This document shows, in pieces, positions 38,927-46,324 of a DNA stretch of 46,324 bases (position 1 is its first letter; each line of letters opens with the position of its first letter). The DNA comes from Azospirillum oleiclasticum (GTDB lineage Bacteria > Pseudomonadota > Alphaproteobacteria > Azospirillales > Azospirillaceae). The DNA lies in contig NZ_JABFFR010000031.1 in assembly GCF_013423485.1 (NCBI RefSeq), positions 1 through 46,324 on the forward strand, in the 5' to 3' direction. Under the pieces are notes generated by a model. It searched no databases. It was given only the letters and a program-made list of their open reading frames with translations, and had not been told where the DNA came from. A program made the translations under genes and the position numbers.

Positions 38927-41225
38927 GCTTTTCCGCTCGCCGGCGGCGCGCGCGGGTGACCTTGGGCACCGGCCGCGTTTCCTCCGGCCGCGGCTGAGGA
39001 ATGCGGGCCAGCGCCGCGGCGATCCGCTCCAGCACCGACGACAGGGGCGCGCCGGGCAACGGATTGAACAGGCGCATGCTGGGGTACCACGGGCGGACGC
39101 CGGTGCCGAGCTGGGTCCAATCGCGATTGCCGAAACGCCAGACCGGCACCCCCAGCGCACCGGCCAGCTCCGCCACCGAATTGGCCGGCGCGATCACCAG
39201 ATCGAGGCTGGAGACCAGGGCCGCCGTCCGCTCAAAATCATTCTTCAGGTCGAGCCCCGCCACGCTGTTGATGCGGACGCCGAAGCGCGCCTCGGCCCGC
39301 CGGATCTCCGACGTTGCGTCGTCGTATTGAAGATTAACCAGATGGACGCCGCGCGCGGTCAGCACCGGCCCCCAGGCGTCGAGCGGCAGGTAGGACCAGG
39401 AGCGTTCCAGGGTCATCAGCTGACTGCGCCAGCTGATGCCGACGCGCAATCCCGGCCCGAAACCGTCGAGACGGTCACGCCAGTCCGCCACGTCCGCGCC
39501 ATCGGGGAACAGCCAGGACGAACGCGGCGGGAAACAGGACAGTCGCGGGCGCAGGACACCCGGCAGCGACCCGGCCGCGATGTGGTAGTCGCAATCGATC
39601 CGCTCCGGCTCGGCCCGGCCGCGCACCAACTGTTCGGCGCGCACCACGGCGCGCGGGAAGGAGCGTGCGAAGAGCGGGACGAGACGGCGTTCGCATTCGA
39701 TGACCACCGTACCGGCCATGCGGATCGCGTCTGCGTAGCAGGAAGCGAACAGCAACTCGTCGCCGACACCCTGTTCGCGCCAGATGAACAGGCGTTTGCC
39801 CGCCAGCGGCTCGCCGCGCCATTCGGGGATGGCGAAGCGGCGTTCGCGGCCGGCGCGCCCCGCGGTGAAGCGCGCGGCGTAGCCGGTCCAGCCCGTGCGC
39901 AGCTTTCCCGTTTCCAGCCGCAGCAGCCCTTGGTTGAAGCGCCCCAGCGGATGGCGGGGAGCCACCGCGACCGTCCGTCCGAACCACCGGGCGGCGGTCA
40001 CCGCGCATCCGGCCCGCTGTTCCACGAGACCCATGGTGCAGAGGGAATCGGCCAGGGAGGGATAGAGGGCCAGGGACCGGCGGCAGGCGTGGCGCGCCTC
40101 CTCGATGCGGCCCTGACCGACCAGCACATAGGCCATGACCCCATGCAGCGCCGCGTTGCCCGGTGCCAGCCGCAGCGCGCGCGACGCGAAGGCGTGGGCT
40201 TCCATGAAGCGCTCGGCGTCGCGGTGTTCGGCCGCCACATTTCCCAAAGCGTCGGACTGGGCCGGCGCCAGCGCCAGAGCGGCGCGCCAGGCCGTCATGG
40301 CCTCGGCACGGCGGCCGGCCGCCTTCAGGCTGTTGCCCAGATTGTTCCACGCCTCGGGCAGGCCGGGAACCCGGGCCAGTGCACGCCGGTACCAGCGGAC
40401 GGCCTGGATCGGCTGGCCCGCCTCGCTTTCGACGAGTCCGAGGTTGGTCAGGGCGGGGGCGTGCGCGGGATCGAGCGCCAGGGCGCGCAGGAAGCAGCGT
40501 CGCGCCCGCCCGGCGTCGCCCATCGCCCGCAGCAGCACGCCCAGGTTGTTGCACCAGTCGATGGCGTCGGGCCGCAACCGCAGCGCCTCGCCGTAGCAGG
40601 CGAGGGCATCGGCAAGGCGGCCGAGCATCTGCATCGCCGACGCCATGTTGGCCCAGGCCTCGGCCTCCCCGGCGTTGCGGGTGAGAGCCTCGCGGTAGCA
40701 GGAAACCGCATTCTGCGGCCGCCCGAGCCGGATCGAGGCGTTGCCGAGGCAGATCCACGCGACGGTGTCGCGCGGGCGCAGCCGGGTGGCCTGCCGGTAA
40801 TGGGCCATGCCGTCGGCGACACGACCGACGCCCTCCAGCACGGAGCCCAACAGCACATGCGCCTCGGCGTGGTCCGGCTGCACCCGGACCGCGGCGCGCA
40901 GGAAGGCGATCGCCGCCGGAGCGCGGTTCAAGCGGGCGCACGCGGCGCCGAGAAGGGTCAGAGCCTCCGCGCTGTCCGGCTGCACCGTCAGCGCGCGTCG
41001 GGCACAGTCGGCGGCCCGGGCGGGCTGACCGGCATCCAGCAGCGCTCGGGCCAGCGAAAGCCGCGGCGCAATGACGAGCGGGTCGAACCGCAGGGCCGTG
41101 GCCAGCCGGTCGAAGACGGAGGGTTGGTGTCCAACCGCCGCCGGCCGGCTCTGTTGCGCGGCTCTCGCCACCAACAGCGTGCGACCGGACGCACCAGCCG
41201 CGTGATCGGTTGCCTTTGCCGTCAT
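38919..41225 (-). CDS. TPR-repeat protein with C-terminal GT9-like glycosyltransferase domain
   Basis: Large cytoplasmic protein, 768 residues from the ATG at 41225. Residues about 40-450 are at least ten tetratricopeptide repeats (examples: ALTLLGAACARLNRAPAAIA, AWNNLGNSLKAAGRRAEAMT). The C-terminal part resembles the glycosyltransferase-9 fold: KRLFIWREQGVGDELLFASC, LRVGISWRSQ, and a late sugar-nucleotide-type block SSLDLVIAPANSVAELAGAL then GVPVWRFG. TPR plus glycosyltransferase proteins beside flagellin genes often modify flagellin. An in-frame ATG at 41363 has an AAGGA site, but the 46 codons between use AT-rich third bases unlike this genome. It converges on the sigma operon, overlapping by 8 bases. 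Confidence 0.85.
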   Translation of the reverse strand: MTAKATDHAAGASGRTLLVARAAQQSRPAAVGHQPSVFDRLATALRFDPLVIAPRLSLARALLDAGQPARAADCARRALTVQPDSAEALTLLGAACARLNRAPAAIAFLRAAVRVQPDHAEAHVLLGSVLEGVGRVADGMAHYRQATRLRPRDTVAWICLGNASIRLGRPQNAVSCYREALTRNAGEAEAWANMASAMQMLGRLADALACYGEALRLRPDAIDWCNNLGVLLRAMGDAGRARRCFLRALALDPAHAPALTNLGLVESEAGQPIQAVRWYRRALARVPGLPEAWNNLGNSLKAAGRRAEAMTAWRAALALAPAQSDALGNVAAEHRDAERFMEAHAFASRALRLAPGNAALHGVMAYVLVGQGRIEEARHACRRSLALYPSLADSLCTMGLVEQRAGCAVTAARWFGRTVAVAPRHPLGRFNQGLLRLETGKLRTGWTGYAARFTAGRAGRERRFAIPEWRGEPLAGKRLFIWREQGVGDELLFASCYADAIRMAGTVVIECERRLVPLFARSFPRAVVRAEQLVRGRAEPERIDCDYHIAAGSLPGVLRPRLSCFPPRSSWLFPDGADVADWRDRLDGFGPGLRVGISWRSQLMTLERSWSYLPLDAWGPVLTARGVHLVNLQYDDATSEIRRAEARFGVRINSVAGLDLKNDFERTAALVSSLDLVIAPANSVAELAGALGVPVWRFGNRDWTQLGTGVRPWYPSMRLFNPLPGAPLSSVLERIAAALARIPQPRPEETRPVPKVTRARRRRAEKLT

Positions 41226-41568
41226 ATCCCATCCATTTCCGGTGCCGCCTGCAAAGGGCGGCGGACGAATGAATCCGTTTGAGTTGGTACGAAGGGGATC
41301 CGGGTATCCTGCGCGCACCGCGAACGAAACAAAGCAAGGAACGACAATTTCTTTATTTTCCATAACATTCCTTATCACACTTTCTGGTGTGGGCGGGTGG
41401 GCTCAATTTTGAAGTGCTATTCTCGTTTGATATCAATCACTTGCGCGACGAAGGTTGCATGGGAACGCATGCGCTCCGCCCATCGACTTGACCGAGCAGA
41501 CGACGCCGCGCTCTCCCCCCGGTCACTTCCCGTGCATCCGCATGAATACATGAAGATGAATTCGCGAT
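41226..41568. other. Gene-free AT-richer interval upstream of both flanking genes
   Basis: No credible gene is visible here. The composition is clearly richer in A and T than the neighbouring coding DNA, and open frames in it are short with unusual codon use. It carries the leader and presumed promoter of the TPR/glycosyltransferase gene (minus strand) and, beyond it, the control region of the sheath gene. Confidence 0.5.
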
Positions 41569-41584
41569 GCATTCGAACGAATGC
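41569..41584. promoter_or_regulatory. 16-bp inverted repeat upstream of the sheath promoter
   Basis: GCATTCG (41569-41575) and CGAATGC (41578-41584) are perfect reverse complements with a 2-base centre. The site ends 6 bases upstream of the candidate -35 of the sheath gene, a place typical for an activator dimer. Confidence 0.5.
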
Positions 41585-41590
41585 TTGTCA

Positions 41591-41619
41591 TAGACGAGGC
41601 AATTTCCGAATGGTATAAA
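41591..41619 (+). promoter_or_regulatory. Candidate promoter of the contractile sheath gene
   Basis: A -35-like TAGACG (41591-41596) and a -10 TATAAA (41614-41619) are 17 bp apart, about 140 bases upstream of the sheath start codon. The leader between contains AT-rich runs and a GGGGGAGCG ribosome site just before the ATG. Based on consensus only. Confidence 0.4.
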
Positions 41620-41757
41620 CAAACAAATGTCGCGTCGCATTCGCCTGTATGATTATCGTCGGCGACGATGTTCTCTCGCAAATGATCAGTATTATTTTTA
41701 TCGATACAACGGCCGATGTGACGCAGCGTTGTGCCAATTCCGTTTGGGGGAGCGAGA

Positions 41758-43329
41758 ATGCCAGCCTTGCTGCGGTATCCGGGCGTCTACATCGAGGAAA
41801 CGCCGAGCAACATCCGGACCATTGCCGGGGTTCCGACCTCGGTCGCCGCCTTCATCGGGCGCACCGCCCTGGGCCCGGTCGACGAGCCGACGGTGATCAG
41901 CAATCTCAGCGATTTCGAGCGCCGCTTCGGCGCGCTGCACACCGATTACCCGCTATCCTACGCCGTGCGCGACTTCTATCTGAACGGCGGCGGCACGGCG
42001 GTGATCTTGCGGCTGTACAAGCCGACGGGCAAGGCCGCGGGCAAAGCGACGCTCAAACCCACCGGCATCGACCTCGCCGCGGCGACGCCCGGGACCTGGG
42101 CCAACGGCCTGCGCGTGCGCATCGACACCGCCGTGTCGGAGGACGTCGCAAAGAGGCTCGGGCTGACCAAGGCCGACCTGTTCAACCTGACCGTCCGCGA
42201 CACCCGGACCGGCGTGGAGGAGCGCTTCCTCAACCTCACCGGCAAGGAAAGCGCGCGCCGCGCCGACCACGTGCTGGCCGCCGAGTCGACGCTGCTGCGG
42301 GTGACCACGGCTCTGCCCGCGAACTCGATCCCCACGGCGCACCAGGACCCGGATCCGACCAAGACCGTGTGGACCGACGACAAGGCGTCCACCCCGGTCG
42401 CCGACGTCGGCATCGACAGCGCGGCGCTGACCGCGTCGGGCGACTTCGTCGGCTCTGCCGGACAGAAGACCGGCCTGTACGCATTGAAGAAGATCGACAT
42501 CTTCAACCTGCTGTGCATCCCGCCCGACACCCGCGGCGGCGACGTGCCGACCGCGGTGCTGACGGAGGCGGCGGCCTTCTGCGCCGAGCAGCGCGCCGTG
42601 CTGATCGTCGATCCGCCCACGGCGTGGAAGGAAACCGGCACCATCAACACCGACGCGCTGGGGGTGACCGGCCCGGCGGCGCGCAACGCCGCCGTCTACT
42701 TCCCGCGCGTGATCGCCGCCGACCCGCTGCGTGGCGGCCAGCTCAACAGCTTCGCGCCCTGCGGCATGGTGGCCGGCGTGATCGCGCGCACCGACGTGCG
42801 GCGCGGCGTGTGGAAGGCGCCCGCCGGCACCGACGCCTCGCTGGTCGGGGCGGCCGGTCTGACGGTCGGGCTGACCGACGACGAGAACGGGCTGCTGAAC
42901 CCGCAGGGCATCAACGCGCTGCGCCAGTTCCCGGTGATCGGCCGCGTGGTGTGGGGTGCCCGCACCTTGCGCGGTGCCGACATCCTGGCCGACGAGTACA
43001 AATATCTGCCGGTGCGACGCCTCGCCCTCCACATCGAGGAGAGCCTGTACCGCGGCACCCAGTGGGTGGTGTTCGAGCCGAACGACGAGCCGCTGTGGTC
43101 GCGGATCCGGCTGAACGTCGGCGCCTTCCTGAACACGCTGTTCCGCCAGGGCGCCTTCCAGGGCCGCACGCCGGGGGAGGCCTATTTCGTGAAGTGCGAC
43201 AAGGAGACGACGCCGCAGAGCGACATCGACCGTGGCGTGGTCAACGTGGCGGTGGGCTTCGCGCCGCTGAAACCGGCGGAGTTCGTCGTCATCAAGATCC
43301 AGCAGATGACCGGTCAGGTCCAGACGTAG
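41758..43329 (+). CDS. Contractile tail sheath protein (phage tail/eCIS type)
   Basis: Sheath subunit of a contractile tail-like machine, 523 residues. The N terminus MPALLRYPGVYIEETPSNIR then TIAGVPTSVAAFIGRTALGP is the sheath signature. The C-terminal sheath domain is seen in PVRRLALHIEESLYRGTQWV, then VFEPNDEPLWSRIRLNVGAF and LNTLFRQGAFQGRTPGEAYF. The start is the ATG at 41758 with a GGGGGAG ribosome site; an earlier in-frame start was rejected. It matches sheaths of extracellular contractile injection systems and tailocins. It is followed 10 bases later by the tube gene, but no other intact tail gene is present in this window. Confidence 0.93.
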   Translation: MPALLRYPGVYIEETPSNIRTIAGVPTSVAAFIGRTALGPVDEPTVISNLSDFERRFGALHTDYPLSYAVRDFYLNGGGTAVILRLYKPTGKAAGKATLKPTGIDLAAATPGTWANGLRVRIDTAVSEDVAKRLGLTKADLFNLTVRDTRTGVEERFLNLTGKESARRADHVLAAESTLLRVTTALPANSIPTAHQDPDPTKTVWTDDKASTPVADVGIDSAALTASGDFVGSAGQKTGLYALKKIDIFNLLCIPPDTRGGDVPTAVLTEAAAFCAEQRAVLIVDPPTAWKETGTINTDALGVTGPAARNAAVYFPRVIAADPLRGGQLNSFAPCGMVAGVIARTDVRRGVWKAPAGTDASLVGAAGLTVGLTDDENGLLNPQGINALRQFPVIGRVVWGARTLRGADILADEYKYLPVRRLALHIEESLYRGTQWVVFEPNDEPLWSRIRLNVGAFLNTLFRQGAFQGRTPGEAYFVKCDKETTPQSDIDRGVVNVAVGFAPLKPAEFVVIKIQQMTGQVQT

Positions 43330-43339
43330 GGAGACGGAT

Positions 43340-43867
43340 ATGGTCCAGTTCAGCGTCAACGCCCAGCGCTTCGATCCCTACAAGAACTTCAAGTTCCGGG
43401 TGAAGTGGGACGGCCGCTATGTGGCCGGCGTCAGCAAGGTCGGCGGCCTGAAGCGCACGACGGAGGTGGTGAAGCACCGCGAGGGCGGCGATCCCTCCAC
43501 CACCCGCAAGTCGCCGGGCCGCACGGAGTACGAGGCGATCACCCTCGAACGCGGCGTCACCCACGACGTCGATTTCGAGCAGTGGGCAAACAAGGTCTGG
43601 AACTACGGCTTCGGGCTGGGCGCCGAGGTGTCGCTGAAGGATTTCCGCAAGGACATCATCATCGAGCTCTACAACGAGGCCGGCCAACTCGCGGTCGCCT
43701 TCAAGGTCTACCGCTGCTGGGTGTCGGAGTACCAGGCGCTGCCCGACCTCGACGCCAACGGCAACGCCGTGGCGATCCAGCACATCAAGCTGGAGAACGA
43801 GGGCTGGGAGCGCGACTACGAGGTGGTGGAGCCGGGCGAGCCGTCCTTCATCGATCCCGCCGCCTGA
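43340..43867 (+). CDS. Contractile tail tube protein (T4 gp19-like)
   Basis: Inner tube subunit, 175 residues, of the conserved phage-tail-region type also found in extracellular contractile injection systems. Visible blocks are NAQRFDPYKNFKFRVKWDGR, VGGLKRTTEVVKHREGGDPS, the KSPGRTEYEAITLERGVTHD segment, and KLENEGWERDYEVVEPGEPS near the C terminus. A GGGAGACGG ribosome site precedes the ATG. Its intact frame next to an intact sheath, while the genes after it are broken, is notable. Confidence 0.92.
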   Translation: MVQFSVNAQRFDPYKNFKFRVKWDGRYVAGVSKVGGLKRTTEVVKHREGGDPSTTRKSPGRTEYEAITLERGVTHDVDFEQWANKVWNYGFGLGAEVSLKDFRKDIIIELYNEAGQLAVAFKVYRCWVSEYQALPDLDANGNAVAIQHIKLENEGWERDYEVVEPGEPSFIDPAA

Positions 43868-43874
43868 TCCGGCG

Positions 43875-43994
43875 ATGCGCACCCCCGGCCCCGGCGATCT
43901 TCTGCCCGCCGACCTTTTGGACGCGTGGGAGCGGGCGCTGGGCCGGCCGCCGGTGGAACAGGCGCTGCCGTCCATCGGGCTGTGTGGCGGCTGA
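43875..43994 (+). pseudogene. Truncated tail-assembly gene (baseplate-hub chaperone-like N terminus)
   Basis: A 39-codon open frame begins 7 bases after the tube stop: MRTPGPGDLLPADLLDAWER ALGRPPVEQAL, then PSIGLCGG and stop. The first 31 residues resemble the start of the small tail genes that follow the tube gene in contractile injection loci (T4 gp26-type hub assembly chaperone). The rest of such a protein is missing. A deletion near 43960-43985 probably joined this 5' end to an unrelated downstream fragment. The family assignment is from memory and is tentative. Confidence 0.5.
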
Positions 43995-44340
43995 AGGTGC
44001 ACCCGATAACCGGCGCGCCCGCCTGCTGTTCGGAGGGGGACGGAGCGCACTGCTACACCTTCAGCGCGCTCGGCAACGACACCCCGCTCTACACGCTGGC
44101 GGCGCCCGAGGCGCAACCGACGGCCATCGCGGGCGAGACCAACCTCCCCGCCCCGATCCGCCGGCGCGCGCTGGCCGTGCCGACCGGCGACCCGGCCGCC
44201 CCGGCGCGGACGGACGAGGCGTATTAGGGCCCCGGCCGCAGCCTGGTGATCCACGCGCCCAACTGGCCGGTGAAGGACGCGCCGCAGCCGGTGCCGGCCT
44301 CGCGCGTCGTACCGGCGGACCTGACGGGCCGGGGCCGGAC
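43982..44340 (+). pseudogene. Broken gene fragment with an in-frame stop
   Basis: In one frame the sequence reads VWRLKVHPITGAPACCSEGD and later NLPAPIRRRALAVPTGD, reaches DEAY and a TAG at 44225-44227, then continues GPGRSLVIHAPNWPVKDAPQ and SRVVPADLTG in the same frame. Continuation with coding-like composition on both sides of the stop suggests one original gene now interrupted, lacking its start. The family is not recognised. It lies in a different frame from the fragments on either side. Confidence 0.45.
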
Positions 44341-44358
44341 CCCGCCGACGCGCAAGCG

Positions 44359-44871
44359 ATGGCGGAGGGCTACGAGCCGCAAGCCTTCGAGCGGCGCATC
44401 GACGCCTGCCCCGGCGGCTGGCTGCCGGAGGAATGGCGGTGGTACCGCCATTCCGGGCGACCGCAGCGGGAGGAATGCTGCGGCCTGCTGGGCGGCACGC
44501 GCACCGACTTCATCGCGCACTACGCGCGGGCGGATATCCGGCTGGTCACCGACCCGGCCAACCGGCGGGCCTTGCACGGGCTGGCCGACAAGGAGCACCA
44601 CGACATCCTGTTCGAGCAGTACCTGCTGACCGCCTGCGTGGAGCACCACCGGGACCGGCCCGGCTCCCCCTACCGCGGCGTCGGGATCCGCTACGGCTTC
44701 GATGACCCGTCCGTCGCGTTCGACGCCGAGCGGGCGGGACGGCTCGGCTTCACCCACGTCATGGGCGAAAAGGCGAACCCGGCCTTCGCCGACCGGCTGG
44801 AACGCCGCGTCCTGCGCGACCACCCGGACGACCACGCGCGCTGCGTCGCCGCGGCGGACGACCTCCGGTAA
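44359..44871 (+). pseudogene. 5'-truncated gene of unknown function (DUF6734-like C-terminal part)
   Basis: A 170-codon frame reads MAEGYEPQAFERRIDACPGG, then REECCGLLGGTRTDFIAHYA and HHDILFEQYLLTACVEHHRD, ending HPDDHARCVAAADDLR. The CCG(I/L)xGGxRTDFxxHYA and EQxLL blocks recall uncharacterised glycosyltransferase-like DUF6734 proteins, which usually have about 100 more residues at the N terminus. The start is therefore doubtful and the gene is probably a remnant. It converges on the peptide-transporter gene 19 bases away. Confidence 0.5.
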
Positions 44872-44890
44872 CCGGCCGGCGCGTCGCGCC

Positions 44891-45870
<980 letters not shown>

Positions 45871-45874
<4 letters not shown>

Positions 45875-46324
45875 CGGACGTCCCTCCAGCGGCGGCAGCG
45901 GGCGAGATGGCCGGGTGCCACCTCCTCCAGCGCCGGTTCGGCGGTGGTGCAGGCGGGCTCGACCAGCGCGCAACGGTTGGCGAAGCTGCACCCGGGCGGG
46001 CGGTTCACCGGGCTCGGCACGTTGCCGGGGATGGCGGCCAGCCGCCCCTCGCCGCCGGCACCGGGGTGCGGCATGCAGGCGAGCAGGCCGCGGGTGTAGG
46101 GGTGGCGCGGGCTGCGGAAGAGGGAGCGCACGTCCGCCTCCTCCACCACCCGGCCGGCGTACATCACGGCGACGCGGTCGGCGATCTCCGCCACCACGCC
46201 CAGATTGTGGGTGATGAACAGGATGGAGGTCCCCGTCTCCGCCTGGAGCCGGCGCATCAGGTCGAGGATCTGGGCCTGGATGGTCACGTCCAGCGCGGTG
46301 GTCGGCTCGTCGGCGATCAGCAGC
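45871..46324 (-). CDS. Oligopeptide/dipeptide ABC importer ATPase (DppD/OppD type), 5' part cut by window edge
   Basis: First ATPase of the same peptide importer, with only the C-terminal 150 or so residues inside the window. Visible are the Walker B region LLIADEPTTALDVTIQAQIL, the H-loop ILFITHNLGVVAEIADRVAV, and the C-terminal extension HPYTRGLLACMPHPG then CSFANRCALVEPAC. Walker A and the signature motif are off the right edge. It overlaps the next gene by four bases, as is usual for dppDF pairs. Confidence 0.92.

Noticed and set aside
41397..41757. Short plus- and minus-strand frames in the AT-richer interval before the sheath gene
   Set aside because: Short, without ribosome sites or recognisable domains, and they cross the candidate promoter and palindrome.

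Overview
The window is a roughly 46 kb, very GC-rich stretch with tightly packed genes, many of them joined by ATGA or TGATG stop/start overlaps. The gene set points to a flagellated, metabolically versatile alphaproteobacterium, most likely an Azospirillum-like member of the Rhodospirillales. It combines several Liv-type ABC importers, a TRAP importer, family III CoA-transferases, a short flagellin, and an ECF sigma factor with a small partner gene. That placement comes from gene families and composition, not from a database search. No rRNA, tRNA, CRISPR array, insertion sequence or replication origin was seen.

Layout. (1) 1-4208, minus strand: a complete-order branched-chain/carboxylate ABC importer operon (binding protein, livH, livM, livG, livF), with livF running off the left edge. 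(2) 4348-6073: a divergent MarR-family regulator, then a convergent SCP2-type thiolase. The importer and thiolase promoters carry the same -35/-10 arrangement and the same 13-bp operator-like block, so they look like one MarR regulon. (3) 6180-15136, minus strand: a long catabolic operon. In transcription order it holds a family III CoA-transferase, acyl-CoA dehydrogenase, acetyl-CoA hydrolase/transferase-family protein, alpha-methylacyl-CoA racemase-like protein, MaoC hydratase, CitE-like lyase, IclR regulator, nitroreductase and a second family III CoA-transferase. (4) 15137-15456: a divergent control region with two perfect inverted repeats. (5) 15457-29000, plus strand: aldehyde dehydrogenase, SDR, zinc alcohol dehydrogenase, a second complete Liv ABC importer, acyl-CoA synthetase, a DctPQM TRAP importer and a quinone-oxidoreductase-like MDR enzyme.

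Taken together, regions 1-5 read as one island for uptake of a carboxylate or its alcohol/aldehyde precursor. The steps would be oxidation to the acid, activation to a CoA ester (ligase or CoA-transferase), then methyl epimer adjustment, dehydrogenation, hydration and C-C cleavage. A methyl-branched or C5-dicarboxylate-like substrate is inferred, not shown.

(6) 29191-38003, plus strand: a late flagellar cluster flgD-flgE-(two small unknown genes)-flgK-flgL-fliC-fliD-fliS, holding hook cap, hook, hook-filament junctions, filament, filament cap and filament chaperone. (7) 37978-38926: an ECF sigma factor whose start lies inside fliS, and a small overlapping partner gene. The pair ends in a 19-bp perfect hairpin and converges on (8) a large TPR/glycosyltransferase gene (38919-41225, minus) that could glycosylate flagellin. 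(9) 41226-44871: an AT-richer leader with its own promoter and palindrome, then an intact contractile-tail sheath gene and tube gene, followed by three broken fragments: the remains of a contractile injection system. (10) 44891-46324, minus strand: the two ATPase genes of an oligopeptide/dipeptide ABC importer, the upstream one cut by the right edge.
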